A stretch of DNA of 64,000 bases from Pythium myriotylum (Eukaryota > Oomycota > Peronosporomycetes > Pythiales > Pythiaceae), in assembly GCA_023091665.1 (NCBI GenBank), contig JALJCQ010000015.1, forward strand, positions 1,612,001-1,676,000, read 5' to 3'. The notes under the pieces were generated by a model. It was not told the DNA's origin and searched no databases. It was given only the letters and a program-made list of their open reading frames with translations. Below are positions 19,737-32,324 of this stretch, in pieces. Each line of letters opens with the position of its first letter. The stretch's first letter is position 1. Position numbers and translations under genes: made by a program.

Positions 19737-22700
19737 CTCCCCCTCGACTCGACTGCGTCTTGAACACCGAGCTTGGTGCGGAGCACGTCGAACTGGACAG
19801 TGGGGATCGGCTTGGTCATGATGTCGGCAAGCATGTCTTGGGTCGGGCAATACTGCAGACACACTTGACCGTCCTCGACCTTCTCACGAACGAAGTGGTA
19901 GCGAATGTCGATGTGCTTGGTGCGCTTGTGGAACTCGGGGTTCTTGGCCAACGCGATCGCACCTTGGTTGTCTTCGTACACCGTGAGCGCTTGGTTGCTT
20001 GCAACTTCGCCGAGTTCGCACAGGAACGCCTTGAGCCACACGGCTTCTTGGATCGCTTCCGATAGAGCCATGTACTCTGCTTCGGTCGAGGAGAGGGCGA
20101 CAGTTCGCTGCTTCTTGCTGCGCCAGCTGATGCATCCGCCGTTGAGCATGAACACGTAGCCGCTGGTGCTTCGACGTGACTCGATGTCGCCAGCCCAGTC
20201 GGCGTCGGAGTAGCCGACCAGTCTTCCGTCGTTCGATGCCGAGAACTGCAGGCCGTAGGTCGGAGTCGCTTGCAGATACCGGAGCACACGCTTGAGAGCT
20301 TGCCAATGTGTTGGACACGGGTCCGCGGCGAACTGGCTGAGTGTGCCGACTGCCGCTGCGAGGTCTGGTCGAGTGCCGACCATGAGGTACATGAGTGCGC
20401 CGACTGCACTTCGGTACGGCACGTTCTTCATGGTGTCTTCGTGCTTGCAACCACCTTCGCACATGGCCTTGGTCAGCTTGAGTCCGGGGTCTTGAGGGGT
20501 CCTCACTGGTTTGCAGTCTTGCATGCCGAACTTGGTCAGGATCGACTGCAAGAACTTGGTCTGCCGCATGGTCACGTCGCCGGACTTGGGGTCTTGATCA
20601 ACTTCCATGCCGAGGCAGTACTTGAGTTCGCCGAGGTCGGACATCTCGAAGCGTTCGCTGAGTGCACGCTTGGTCGCCGTGAGCAACTCGAGGCTGTTGC
20701 AGGCGAGGATGAGGTCGTCGACGTAGATCACCACGAAGATCATCGCTGAGCCGCTCCGCTTGACGTACACGCAGTGGTCCATCTCGCACTTGGTGAAGCC
20801 GACCTTGCGCATGAAGGCGTCGATGGTCTGGTTCCACATGCGTGGCGACTGCTTGAGACCGTAGAGCGAGCGCTTGAGCTTGCACACGTAGTCGGGGTGG
20901 CGCTGGTCGACGAAGCCTTCGGGCTGCTTCATGTAGATTTCTTCGTCGAGGTTGCCGTTCAGGAACGCCGTCTTGACATCCATCTGATGGATCATGAGCT
21001 TGTGTCGAGCGGCGATGCTGAGGATGGTGCGGATCGACGTGAACTTGGCGACGGGTGCGAATGTCTCTTCGAAGTCGATGCCGTACTTCTGCAGGAACCC
21101 CTTGGCAACGAGTCGAGCCTTGTACCGCTCGACGAGTCCTTCGGCGGTTTCCTTGACCTTGAACACCCACTTGCTGGTGATGGCCTTGCGTCCGGCTGGC
21201 AAAGGGACTAGGTCCCAGGTCTCGTTCTTCTTGAGCGACTCAAGCTCGGAGTCGCAGGCTTCCTCCCAGTTGCTGGCGTCGTCGGATTCCATCGCCGACT
21301 TGAACGATGTCGGCAACTCTCCCCCTGAATTCACGACGAGAGCAAACTCTTCGAGATCGTAATCTTGATCTTCTCCCCCTTGTTCTTGCACGTCTTCGCC
21401 TTCTTCGTCTTCATCTTCTACGCCTTCCTCTTCGATCGACGTGAGCAGTGCAGACAGATCTTCGAGCGATGTCCTTGAACCTTGCGTGGGTGGTGGAGTC
21501 GCACCACTTGTGCGTCCAACACGTCCGTAGCGCTTCTCAACTGGCGGTTCAGCCAGGTTCTCGAGCGAGTGCGTGCGAGAGTGGCGCTTGGACCCTGGTG
21601 CGTAGTCGACATTCGGCTGCTGGGCCGATGCTGGTGCTGCTGGACACTGCGACCGCTGGCCCTGTTGCCACTCCGGTCGCTCGTAGCTGCGCTGACTTGG
21701 TGCTGGTGAGGCTGGCTGCTCACCCATGTCTTCATCATCTTGGTTGTCGGTTGCTTCATCTTGATCCTCATCATCTTCATCGTCGCGGAACTCGACGGAC
21801 TTGCTCCAGGGTTCTTCGCGCTTGCCATCGTCGAACGTGTCTTCCATGAACTGCGCGTCTCGACTGATGACGATCCGACCGGTTGCGATTTCTTCAAACC
21901 GATACGCTTTCTCGTGGTCCGAGTAGCCGAGGAACCGACACAAGATGGCTCGGGCGTCGAACTTCGACCGCTTCTCCTTGGGCACGTGGACGTACGCATG
22001 GCAGCCGAACACCTTGAAGTTGGCGAGCAAGGGCTTCTTCCCGTACCATTCTTCGTACGGCGACTTGTACAAGTCTTGAGCGCGGGTCGGAAGTCGGTTG
22101 CGAACTTCGACTGCAGTCATGACGGCTTCGCCCCAGTACTCGTCGGACAAGTTGGCATGGTGGAGCTTGCAACGACCACACTCACCGATGGTTCGGTTCA
22201 TGCGCTCCGCCACACCGTTCAACTGAGGCGTGTATGGCGGCGTGACATCGTGCTCGATGCCACGCTTGCGACAGAACTTGGCAAGTTTGGCCGACTGGTA
22301 CTCGCCGCCGCCGTCGGTCCGAAGCACCTTGACTCGACGACCGGTTTGGTTCTCGGCCCAGTTGACGAACTCGACGAACTTGTCGTAGACTTCGTCCTTG
22401 GACCGCATCAGGTACAACTTGCACAGTCGAGACTTGTCGTCGGTGAAGGTGGCAAAGTACTTCATGCCGCCGAAAGTCGGAGTCTTCGTGGGGCCGGCCA
22501 CATCGCTGTACACGACGTCAAGCAGATTCGCAGACCGCTTGGTCGTGCCCGACTGGAACTTGACGCGAGTCAGCTTGCCGAGTGCACAGCCTTCACAGAC
22601 CTCCCACTCTTGCACAGACCCAATGTCGAGTCCGTCGGCGAGGTCCTTCTTGACGATGGCTTCAAGTCCGCTGAAGCCGATGTGACCGAGTCGGAGGTGC

Positions 22701-24070
22701 CACAGGTACGACTTGGACATGGCGCGACCTCGTCTTGTACTGGCGGCGTGGGCTGCTTCAATCGACACTGGAGACATGTTGAGCTTGAACAGACCCTTGC
22801 CGATACGAGTGCCGATGGTCCGCCTGGCGCCCTTGAGAACGACGAAGCAACCGTCCTTGTCGAATGTCACGGGAGCAACGTCCTCCGCGAATCTTCCGAC
22901 CGAGAACAGGTTGCGGCTGAGCTTGGGGATATGCCACACGTTGGTGAGCAAACCCTTCTTGACACCGCTTGGAGTCTTCATCGACATGAGAATGTCTCCC
23001 ACGCCAACTGCTTGGACCGTGCCATCATCGGCCAGATGCACGTCGACTGGGTCAATCTTCTTGTAGTTCATCATGAACTGCTTGGTTCGCGACATGTGCT
23101 GAGTCGCACCCGAGTCGACCAACCACGCCGTGGATTGACTCGACTTGCCTTGGGTCTTCCCGACCGAGAACAGGTACTCGCCGGGGTCTTCATCTCGCGC
23201 AAGGTTCGCTCGCTGGAACCGTTGCCGAGGGTTGCCGTTTCCGTTGCCGTTGCCGTTGCCGCCGGAGTTGCCGTTGCCGTTGCCGTTGCCGTTGTCCTTG
23301 ACACGCGAGTGGCACTCCGCGGCCCAATGACCGATCTTGCCGCAGTAGTTGCACGTGCCAGTCTTCTTGACTGCACGGCCCTTGGGCTTCGCGTCACTTG
23401 TCATGAACGCTTGGCCAAGCGTGGCTCCGTCGCCACCTTGCTCCTTGCGCTTCATGTCTTCATGGAGCAGCCGAGACGTCACGAGTTCCCACGTGAGCGC
23501 GTCGACACGCGACTCCAACGCCGTGATGAGGAACTGGTACGACTCGCTGAGACTGCCGAGAAGCGTGATCACCAAGTCGTCTTCGCTGACCGGAGCGCCG
23601 ACTGCGTCGAGTTGCTCGGCCAGGGTCTTGAGCTTGTTGATGTGCGTGAGCACATCGTCACCTTCTTCCATCATGGTCGTGAAGAAACGACGACGAAGAA
23701 AGAGCTTGTTGGCAAGGCTCTTCTTCTCGAAGTGTTCTTCCAGTCTTGACCATGCATCTTGCGCACCACTCGCCGACCGAACCAGCGGGAGCTGCGAGTC
23801 TTCCATCGCGAGACAGATCATCGCGAGCGCCTTGCGAGACTTCTTCTTGAAGAGGGCTCGGTCCGCGTCGGTCTGGCACTGCTCGAGTTTGACCTCTCCA
23901 CAGACAACTTCCCAGACGTCGCGTTCTTCGAGCACCATCTGCATCTTGAACTTCCATGTGTGGAAGTTGGTTCCGTCGAACTTGTTGATGCGGGCTGGGG
24001 TGGTCGAATCCATGGCGAAGGCTGGGGAGGCGAAGTCGGTGGAGGCAGAGTCGGCTGGGCTTGGGCTCAT
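19691..24070 (-). CDS. copia polyprotein Gag-PR-IN-RT-RNH, complete copy 1 (1459 aa)
   Basis: Residues about 27-230 are the Gag (UBN2-like) region. A CCHC zinc knuckle is at 240-253 ([14 protein letters not shown]), then an Asn-Gly repeat. Protease has Asp319 in the DSGAT box. GAG-pre-integrase spans about 440-505 with an HHCC-type set (His458, His463, Cys492, Cys495). The integrase core has Asp523, Asp586 and Glu622 (DD35E). An acidic, low-complexity linker lies at about 760-940. RT spans about 950-1190 with YVDD at 1116-1119. RNase H spans about 1280-1410 with Asp1289, Glu1330 and Asp1367. PR-IN-RT-RNH is the copia order. The start is the first in-frame ATG, which lies in the [14 protein letters not shown] at residue 20 is the alternative. 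The stop lies 45 nt inside the 3' LTR. No internal stop or frameshift. It differs from other copies by Thr528 for Met and Cys809 for Arg. Confidence 0.93.
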   Translation of the reverse strand: MSPSPADSASTDFASPAFAMDSTTPARINKFDGTNFHTWKFKMQMVLEERDVWEVVCGEVKLEQCQTDADRALFKKKSRKALAMICLAMEDSQLPLVRSASGAQDAWSRLEEHFEKKSLANKLFLRRRFFTTMMEEGDDVLTHINKLKTLAEQLDAVGAPVSEDDLVITLLGSLSESYQFLITALESRVDALTWELVTSRLLHEDMKRKEQGGDGATLGQAFMTSDAKPKGRAVKKTGTCNYCGKIGHWAAECHSRVKDNGNGNGNGNSGGNGNGNGNGNPRQRFQRANLARDEDPGEYLFSVGKTQGKSSQSTAWLVDSGATQHMSRTKQFMMNYKKIDPVDVHLADDGTVQAVGVGDILMSMKTPSGVKKGLLTNVWHIPKLSRNLFSVGRFAEDVAPVTFDKDGCFVVLKGARRTIGTRIGKGLFKLNMSPVSIEAAHAASTRRGRAMSKSYLWHLRLGHIGFSGLEAIVKKDLADGLDIGSVQEWEVCEGCALGKLTRVKFQSGTTKRSANLLDVVYSDVAGPTKTPTFGGMKYFATFTDDKSRLCKLYLMRSKDEVYDKFVEFVNWAENQTGRRVKVLRTDGGGEYQSAKLAKFCRKRGIEHDVTPPYTPQLNGVAERMNRTIGECGRCKLHHANLSDEYWGEAVMTAVEVRNRLPTRAQDLYKSPYEEWYGKKPLLANFKVFGCHAYVHVPKEKRSKFDARAILCRFLGYSDHEKAYRFEEIATGRIVISRDAQFMEDTFDDGKREEPWSKSVEFRDDEDDEDQDEATDNQDDEDMGEQPASPAPSQRSYERPEWQQGQRSQCPAAPASAQQPNVDYAPGSKRHSRTHSLENLAEPPVEKRYGRVGRTSGATPPPTQGSRTSLEDLSALLTSIEEEGVEDEDEEGEDVQEQGGEDQDYDLEEFALVVNSGGELPTSFKSAMESDDASNWEEACDSELESLKKNETWDLVPLPAGRKAITSKWVFKVKETAEGLVERYKARLVAKGFLQKYGIDFEETFAPVAKFTSIRTILSIAARHKLMIHQMDVKTAFLNGNLDEEIYMKQPEGFVDQRHPDYVCKLKRSLYGLKQSPRMWNQTIDAFMRKVGFTKCEMDHCVYVKRSGSAMIFVVIYVDDLILACNSLELLTATKRALSERFEMSDLGELKYCLGMEVDQDPKSGDVTMRQTKFLQSILTKFGMQDCKPVRTPQDPGLKLTKAMCEGGCKHEDTMKNVPYRSAVGALMYLMVGTRPDLAAAVGTLSQFAADPCPTHWQALKRVLRYLQATPTYGLQFSASNDGRLVGYSDADWAGDIESRRSTSGYVFMLNGGCISWRSKKQRTVALSSTEAEYMALSEAIQEAVWLKAFLCELGEVASNQALTVYEDNQGAIALAKNPEFHKRTKHIDIRYHFVREKVEDGQVCLQYCPTQDMLADIMTKPIPTVQFDVLRTKLGVQDAVESRGSVEDDAPRTQRHHSS
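19737..19745 (-). other. copia polypurine tract
   Basis: Element sense GAGGGGGAG directly before the 3' LTR TGTTGAAG. The same tract adjoins the LTR ends at 24449, 33463, 38182 and 54130 (minus) and the LTR starts at 43527, 46963 and 59458 (plus). Truncated units at 28973, 30598, 49746, 51938 and 62241 lack it. Confidence 0.85.
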
Positions 24071-24074
24071 AACC
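24063..24074 (-). other. copia primer-binding site, initiator tRNA-Met anticodon-arm type
   Basis: Element sense GGTTATGAGCCC starts directly after the 5' LTR end CCAACA. Its complement GGGCTCATAACC equals the anticodon stem-loop of eukaryotic initiator tRNA-Met (CAT anticodon inside). Priming from an internally cut initiator tRNA is known for Drosophila copia and yeast Ty5. The same 12 nt precede the LTR starts at 33105, 37808, 42533, 45968, 49388, 51580, 53772, 58463 and 61882; the units ending at 28597 and 30222 lack it. Confidence 0.75.
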
Positions 24075-24449
24075 TGTTGGAAGGTCGCTTGGTTGGTGGG
24101 ATGCAAAATGCAAAGTGTATTGATCGGGACTTAGTTCGCTACTGCTACCTCTAAGCCGTCTGTGTGTGTCCTACGCTACCATAATCAAATGTATGTCCTA
24201 CCTATCGTAAACATATGCAAACATAAACTGACTTCGTGGATACTTCAACGAAGTCGATGGGTGGCACTGGATTCAAACCAGAACCAGACGGAGAATCTTC
24301 CACATGTCGAATCTTCCACATGTCGAATCTTCCACATGTCGAATCTTCCACGGAGAATCTTCTGCAGGAGAATCTTCTACAGCCGAGCTTCAACTGCCGA
24401 GCTTCAACTGGAATGATGACGCTGGGTTCGAGGCGCATCATCTTCAACA
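24075..24449 (-). repeat. copia LTR 2 (375 bp)
   Basis: Shared by two units: it is the 5' LTR of complete copy 1 (PBS on its left) and the 3' LTR of the next unit (PPT on its right). Confidence 0.95.
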
Positions 24450-27400
24450 CTCCCCCTCGACTCGACTGCGTCTTGGACACCGAGCTTGGTGCGGAGCACG
24501 TCGAACTGGACAGTGGGGATCGGCTTGGTCATGATGTCGGCAAGCATGTCTTGGGTCGGGCAATACTGCAGACACACTTGACCGTCCTCGACCTTCTCAC
24601 GAACGAAGTGGTAGCGAATGTCGATGTGCTTGGTGCGCTTGTGGAACTCGGGGTTCTTGGCCAACGCGATGGCCCCTTGGTTGTCTTCGTACACCGTGAG
24701 CGCTTGGTTGCTTGCAACTTCGCCGAGTTCGCACAGGAACGCCTTGAGCCACACGGCTTCTTGGATCGCTTCCGATAGAGCCATGTACTCTGCTTCGGTC
24801 GAGGAGAGGGCGACAGTTCGCTGCTTCTTGCTGCGCCAGCTGATGCATCCGCCGTTGAGCATGAACACGTAGCCGCTGGTGCTTCGACGTGACTCGATGT
24901 CGCCAGCCCAGTCGGCGTCGGAGTAGCCGACCAGTCTTCCGTCGTTCGATGCCGAGAACTGCAGGCCGTAGGTCGGAGTCGCTTGCAGATACCGGAGCAC
25001 ACGCTTGAGAGCTTGCCAATGTGTTGGACACGGGTCCGCGGCGAACTGGCTGAGTGTGCCGACTGCCGCTGCGAGGTCTGGTCGAGTGCCGACCATGAGG
25101 TACATGAGTGCGCCGACTGCACTTCGGTACGGCACGTTCTTCATGGTGTCTTCGTGCTTGCAACCACCTTCGCACATGGCCTTGGTCAGCTTGAGTCCGG
25201 GGTCTTGAGGGGTCCTCACTGGTTTGCAGTCTTGCATGCCGAACTTGGTCAGGATCGACTGCAAGAACTTGGTCTGCCGCATGGTCACGTCGCCGGACTT
25301 GGGGTCTTGATCAACTTCCATGCCGAGGCAGTACTTGAGTTCGCCGAGGTCGGACATCTCGAAGCGTTCGCTGAGTGCACGCTTGGTCGCCGTGAGCAAC
25401 TCGAGGCTGTTGCAGGCGAGGATGAGGTCGTCGACGTAGATCACCACGAAGATCATCGCTGAGCCGCTCCGCTTGACGTACACGCAGTGGTCCATCTCGC
25501 ACTTGGTGAAGCCGACCTTGCGCATGAAGGCGTCGATGGTCTGGTTCCACATGCGTGGCGACTGCTTGAGACCGTAGAGCGAGCGCTTGAGCTTGCACAC
25601 GTAGTCGGGGTGGCGCTGGTCGACGAAGCCTTCGGGCTGCTTCATGTAGATTTCTTCGTCGAGGTTGCCGTTCAGGAACGCCGTCTTGACATCCATCTGA
25701 TGGATCATGAGCTTGTGTCGAGCGGCGATGCTGAGGATGGTGCGGATCGACGTGAACTTGGCGACGGGTGCGAATGTCTCTTCGAAGTCGATGCCGTACT
25801 TCTGCAGGAACCCCTTGGCAACGAGTCGAGCCTTGTACCGCTCGACGAGTCCTTCGGCGGTTTCCTTGACCTTGAACACCCACTTGCTGGTGATGGCCTT
25901 GCGTCCGGCTGGCAAAGGGACTAGGTCCCAGGTCTCGTTCTTCTTGAGCGACTCAAGCTCGGAGTCGCAGGCTTCCTCCCAGTTGCTGGCGTCGTCGGAT
26001 TCCATCGCCGACTTGAACGATGTCGGCAACTCTCCCCCTGAATTCACGACGAGAGCAAACTCTTCGAGATCGTAATCTTGATCTTCTCCCCCTTGTTCTT
26101 GCACGTCTTCGCCTTCTTCGTCTTCATCTTCTACGCCTTCCTCTTCGATCGACGTGAGCAGTGCAGACAGATCTTCGAGCGATGTCCTTGGACCTTGCGT
26201 GGGTGGTGGAGCCGCACCACTTGTGCGACCAACACGTCCGTAGCGCTTCTCAACTGGCGGTTCAGCCAGGTTCTCGAGCGAGTGCGTGCGAGAGTGGCGC
26301 TTGGACCCTGGTGCGTAGTCGACATTCGGCTGCTGGGCCGATGCTGGTGCTGCTGGACGCTGCGACCGCTGGCCCTGTTGCCACTCCGGTCGCTCGTAGC
26401 TGCGCTGACTTGGTGCTGGTGAGGCTGGCTGCTCACCCATGTCTTCATCATCTTGATTGTCGGTTGCTTCATCTTGATCCTCATCATCTTCATCGTCGCG
26501 GAACTCGACGGACTTGCTCCAGGGTTCTTCGCGCTTGCCATCGTCGAATGTGTCTTCCATGAACTGCGCGTCTCGACTGATGACGATCCGGCCGGTTGCG
26601 ATTTCTTCAAACCGATACGCCTTCTCGTGGTCCGAGTAGCCGAGGAACCGACACAAGATGGCTCGGGCGTCGAACTTCGACCGCTTCTCCTTGGGCACGT
26701 GGACGTACGCATGGCAGCCGAACACCTTGAAGTTGGCGAGCAAGGGCTTCTTCCCGTACCATTCTTCGTACGGCGACTTGTACAAGTCTTGAGCGCGGGT
26801 CGGAAGTCGGTTGCGAACTTCGACTGCGGTCATGACGGCTTCGCCCCAGTACTCGTCGGACAAGTTGGCATGGTGGAGCTTGCAACGACCACACTCACCG
26901 ATGGTTCGGTTCATGCGCTCCGCCACACCGTTCAACTGAGGCGTGTATGGCGGCGTGACGTCGTGCTCGATGCCACGCTTGCGACAGAACTTGGCAAGTT
27001 TGGCCGACTGGTACTCGCCGCCGCCGTCGGTCCGAAGCACCTTGACTCGACGACCGGTTTGGTTCTCGGCCCAGTTGACGAACTCGACGAACTTGTCGTA
27101 GACTTCGTCCTTGGACCGCATGAGGTACAACTTGCACAGTCGAGACTTGTCGTCGGTGAAGGTGGCAAAGTACTTCATGCCGCCGAAAGTCGGAGTCTTC
27201 ATGGGGCCGGCCACATCGCTGTACACGACGTCAAGCAGATTCGCAGACCGCTTGGTCGTGCCCGACTGGAACTTGACGCGAGTCAGCTTGCCGAGTGCAC
27301 AGCCTTCACAGACCTCCCACTCTTGCACAGACCCAATGTCGAGTCCGTCGGCGAGGTCCTTCTTGACGATGGCTTCAAGTCCGCTGAAGCCGATGTGACC

Positions 27401-27973
27401 GAGTCGGAGGTGCCACAGGTACGACTTGGACATGGCGCGACCTCGTCTTGTACTGGCGGCGTGGGCTGCTTCAATCGACACTGGAGACATGTTGAGCTTG
27501 AACAGACCCTTGCCGATACGAGTGCCGATGGTCCGCCTGGCGCCCTTGAGAACGACGAAGCAACCGTCCTTGTCGAATGTCACGGGAGCAACGTCCTCCG
27601 CGAATCTTCCGACCGAGAACAGGTTGCGGCTGAGCTTGGGGATATGCCACACGTTGGTGAGCAAACCCTTCTTGACACCGCTTGGAGTCTTCATCGACAT
27701 GAGAATGTCTCCCACGCCAACTGCTTGGACCGTGCCATCATCGGCCAGATGCACGTCGACTGGGTCAATCTTCTTGTAGTTCATCATGAACTGCTTGGTT
27801 CGCGATATGTGCTGAGTCGCACCCGAGTCGACCAACCACGCCGTGGATTGACTCGACTTGCCTTGGGTCTTCCCGACCGAGAACAGGTACTCGCCGGGGT
27901 CTTCATCTCGCGCAAGGTTCGCTCGCTGGAACCGTTGCCGAGGGTTGCCGTTTCCGTTGCCGTTGCCGCCGGA

Positions 27974-28007
<34 letters not shown>

Positions 28008-28597
28008 TCCTTGACACGCGAGTGGCACTCCGCGGCCCAATGACCGATCTTGCCGCAGTAGTTGCACGTGCCAGTCTTCTTGACTGCACGGCCCTTGGGC
28101 TTCGCGTCACTTGTCATGAACGCTTGGCCAAGCGTAGCTCCGTCGCCACCTTGCTCCTTGCGCTTCATGTCTTCATGGAGCAGCCGAGACGTCACGAGTT
28201 CCCACGTGAGCGCGTCGACACGCGACTCCAACGCCGTGATGAGGAACTGGTACGACTCGCTGAGACTGCCGAGAAGCGTGATCACCAAGTCGTCTTCGCT
28301 GACCGGAGCGCCGACTGCGTCGAGTTGCTCGGCCAGGGTCTTGAGCTTGTTGATGTGCGTGAGCACATCGTCACCTTCTTCCATCATGGTCGTGAAGAAA
28401 CGACGACGAAGAAAGAGCTTGTTGGCAAGGCTCTTCTTCTCGAAGTGTTCTTCCAGTCTTGACCATGCATCTTGCGCACCACTCGCCGACCGAACCAGCG
28501 GGAGCTGCGAGTCTTCCATCGCGAGACAGATCATCGCGAGCGCCTTGCGAGACTTCTTCTTGAAGAGGGCTCGGTCCGCGTCGGTCTGGCACTGCTC
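24404..28597 (-). pseudogene. copia polyprotein lacking start, PBS and first 62 residues
   Basis: The internal region starts at e191 (GAG of Glu63, EQCQTDAD) fused directly to the LTR end at 28598. The frame is open from there to the stop at 24404 inside LTR 2, so Gag from residue 63, zinc knuckle, protease, integrase, RT (YVDD) and RNase H are all readable. The PBS and initiating ATG are gone, and the first in-frame ATG is at [10 protein letters not shown]. It cannot be reverse-transcribed in the normal way. The missing 190 nt are the only visible lesion. Confidence 0.9.
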
Positions 28598-28972
28598 TGT
28601 TGGAAGGTCGCTTGGTTGGTGGGATGCAAAATGCAAAGTGAATTGATCGGGACTTAGTTCGCTACTGCTACCTCTAAGCCGTCTGTGTGTGTCCTACGCT
28701 ACCATAATCAAATGTATGTCCTACCTATCGTAAACATATGCAAACATAAACTGACTTCGTGGATACTTCAACGAAGTCGATGGGTGGCACTGGATTCAAA
28801 CCAGAACCAGACGGAGAATCTTCCACATGTCGAATCTTCCACATGTCGAATCTTCCACATGTCGAATCTTCCACGGAGAATCTTCTGCAGGAGAATCTTC
28901 TACAGCCGAGCTTCAACTGCCGAGCTTCAACTGGAATGATGACGCTGGGTTCGAGGCGCATCATCTTCAACA
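28598..28972 (-). repeat. copia LTR 3 (375 bp), non-native junctions on both sides
   Basis: Left neighbour is internal position e191, right neighbour is e1440; neither PBS nor PPT adjoins it. Its termini are nevertheless exact (TGTTGG / CAACA). Confidence 0.95.
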
Positions 28973-29598
28973 TCGGCGAGGTCCTTCTTGACGATGGCTT
29001 CGAGTCCGCTGAAGCCGATGTGACCGAGTCGGAGGTGCCACAGGTACGACTTGGACATGGCGCGACCTCGTCTTGTACTGACGGCGTGGGCTGCTTCAAT
29101 CGACACTGGAGACATGTTGAGCTTGAACAGACCCTTGCCGATTCGAGTGCCGATGGTCCGCTTGGCGCCCTTGAGAACGACGAAGCAACCGTCCTTGTCG
29201 AACGTCACGGGAGCAACGTCCTCCGTGAATCTTCCGACCGAGAACAGGTTGCGGCTGAGCTTGGGGATATGCCACACGTTGGTGAGCAAACCCTTCTTGA
29301 CACCGCTTGGAGTCTTCATCGACATGAGAATGTCTCCCACGCCAACTGCTTGGACCGTGCCATCATCGGCCAGATGCACGTCGACTGGGTCAATCTTCTT
29401 GTAGTTCATCATGAACTGCTTGGTTCGCGATATGTGCTGAGTCGCACCCGAGTCGACCAACCACGCCGTGGATTGACTCGACTTGCCTTGGGTCTTCCCG
29501 ACCGAGAACAGGTACTCGCCGGGGTCTTCATCTCGCGCAAGGTTCGCTCGCTGGAACCGTTGCCGAGGGTTGCCGTTTCCGTTGCCGTTGCCGCCGGA

Positions 29599-29632
<34 letters not shown>

Positions 29633-30222
29633 TCCTTGACACGCGAGTGGCACTCCGCGGCCCAATGACCGATCTTGCCGCAGTAGTTGCACGTGCCAGT
29701 CTTCTTGACTGCACGGCCCTTGGGCTTCGCGTCACTTGTCATGAACGCTTGGCCAAGCGTGGCTCCGTCGCCACCTTGCTCCTTGCGCTTCATGTCTTCA
29801 TGGAGCAGCCGAGACGTCACGAGTTCCCACGTGAGCGCGTCGACACGCGACTCCAACGCCGTGATGAGGAACTGGTACGACTCGCTGAGACTGCCGAGAA
29901 GCGTGATCACCAAGTCGTCTTCGCTGACCGGAGCGCCGACTGCGTCGAGTTGCTCGGCCAGGGTCTTGAGCTTGTTGATGTGCGTGAGCACATCGTCACC
30001 TTCTTCCATCATGGTCGTGAAGAAACGACGACGAAGAAAGAGCTTGTTGGCAAGGCTCTTCTTCTCGAAGTGTTCTTCCAGTCTTGACCATGCATCTTGC
30101 GCACCACTCGCCGACCGAACCAGCGGGAGCTGCGAGTCTTCCATCGCGAGACAGATCATCGCGAGCGCCTTGCGAGACTTCTTCTTGAAGAGGGCTCGGT
30201 CCGCGTCGGTCTGGCACTGCTC
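28927..30222 (-). pseudogene. copia internal fragment e191-1440: Gag, zinc knuckle, protease
   Basis: Residues 63-478 of the polyprotein in an open frame, then LTR-derived [14 protein letters not shown] and a stop inside LTR 3. It ends within GAG-pre-integrase (LVKK-like DLAD at the junction). There is no start codon or PBS on the right and no integrase, RT or RNase H on the left. Its e191 breakpoint equals that of the previous unit, so one must derive from the other by recombination. Confidence 0.88.
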
Positions 30223-30597
30223 TGTTGGAAGGTCGCTTGGTTGGTGGGATGCAAAATGCAAAGTGAATTGATCGGGACTTAGTTCGCTACTGCTACCTCT
30301 AAGCCGTCTGTGTGTGTCCTACGCTACCATAATCAAATGTATGTCCTACCTATCGTAAACATATGCAAACATAAACTGACTTCGTGGATACTTCAACGAA
30401 GTCGATGGGTGGCACTGGATTCAAACCAGAACCAGACGGAGAATCTTCCACATGTCGAATCTTCCACATGTCGAATCTTCCACATGTCGAATCTTCCACG
30501 GAGAATCTTCTGCAGGAGAATCTTCTACAGCCGAGCTTCAACTGCCGAGCTTCAACTGGAATGATGACGCTGGGTTCGAGGCGCATCATCTTCAACA
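30223..30597 (-). repeat. copia LTR 4 (375 bp), non-native junctions on both sides
   Basis: Left neighbour is e191, right neighbour is e2489. Termini are exact. Confidence 0.95.
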
Positions 30598-32290
30598 GCT
30601 TGGACCCTGGTGCGTAGTCGACATTCGGCTGCTGGGCCGATGCTGGTGCTGCTGGACGCTGCGACCGCTGGCCCTGTTGCCACTCCGGTCGCTCGTAGCT
30701 GCGCTGACTTGGTGCTGGTGAGGCTGGCTGCTCACCCATGTCTTCATCATCTTGATTGTCGGTTGCTTCATCTTGATCCTCATCATCTTCATCGTCGCGG
30801 AACTCGACGGACTTGCTCCAGGGTTCTTCGCGCTTGCCATCGTCGAATGTGTCTTCCATGAACTGCGCGTCTCGACTGATGACGATCCGGCCGGTTGCGA
30901 TTTCTTCAAACCGATACGCCTTCTCGTGGTCCGAGTAGCCGAGGAACCGACACAAGATGGCTCGGGCGTCGAACTTCGACCGCTTCTCCTTGGGCACGTG
31001 GACGTACGCATGGCAGCCGAACACCTTGAAGTTGGCGAGCAAGGGCTTCTTCCCGTACCATTCTTCGTACGGCGACTTGTACAAGTCTTGAGCGCGGGTC
31101 GGAAGTCGGTTGCGAACTTCGACTGCGGTCATGACGGCTTCGCCCCAGTACTCGTCGGACAAGTTGGCATGGTGGAGCTTGCAACGACCACACTCACCGA
31201 TGGTTCGGTTCATGCGCTCCGCCACACCGTTCAACTGAGGCGTGTATGGCGGCGTGACGTCGTGCTCGATGCCACGCTTGCGACAGAACTTGGCAAGTTT
31301 GGCCGACTGGTACTCGCCGCCGCCGTCGGTCCGAAGCACCTTGACTCGACGACCGGTTTGGTTCTCGGCCCAGTTGACGAACTCGACGAACTTGTCGTAG
31401 ACTTCGTCCTTGGACCGCATGAGGTACAACTTGCACAGTCGAGACTTGTCGTCGGTGAAGGTGGCAAAGTACTTCATGCCGCCGAAAGTCGGAGTCTTCA
31501 TGGGGCCGGCCACATCGCTGTACACGACGTCAAGCAGATTCGCAGACCGCTTGGTCGTGCCCGACTGGAACTTGACGCGAGTCAGCTTGCCGAGTGCACA
31601 GCCTTCACAGACCTCCCACTCTTGCACAGACCCGATATCGAGTCCGTCGGCGAGGTCCTTCTTGACGATGGCTTCGAGACCGCTGAAGCCGATGTGACCG
31701 AGTCGGAGGTGCCACAGGTACGACTTGGACATGGCGCGACCTCGTCTTGTACTGACGGCGTGGGCTGCTTCAGTCGATACTGGAGACATGTTGAGCTTGA
31801 ACAGACCCTTGCCGATACGAGTGCCGATGGTCCGCTTGGCGCCCTTGAGAACGACGAAGCAACCGTCCTTGTCGAACGTCACGGGAGCAACGTCCTCCGT
31901 GAATCTTCCGACCGAGAACAGGTTGCGGCTGAGCTTGGGGATATGCCACACGTTGGTGAGCAAACCCTTCTTGACACCGCTTGGAGTCTTCATCGACATG
32001 AGAATGTCTCCCACGCCAACTGCTTGGACCGTGCCATCATCGGTCAGATGCACGTCGACTGGGTCAATCTTCTTGTAGTTCATCATGAACTGCTTGGTTC
32101 GCGACATGTGCTGAGTCGCACCCGAGTCGACCAACCACGCCGTGGATTGACTCGACTTGCCTTGGGTCTTCCCGACCGAGAACAGGTACTCGCCGGGGTC
32201 TTCATCTCGCGCAAGGTTCGCTCGCTGGAACCGTTGCCGAGGGTTGCCGTTTCCGTTGCCGTTGCCGTTGCCGCCGGAGTTGCCGCCGGA

Positions 32291-32324
<34 letters not shown>

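Noticed and set aside
21740..23749. Plus-strand open frame of about 670 codons antisense to each complete copia copy, with a hydrophobic start
   Set aside because: It is the complement of the acidic linker and Gag-PR-IN coding strand; it persists in other units only because they are near-identical. The hydrophobic stretch is the reverse of GAT/GAA-rich codons. No domain is visible.
30350..30597. C-terminal extension of the e1-2489 frame as a real domain
   Set aside because: It is LTR sequence read in an arbitrary frame and ends within the LTR.
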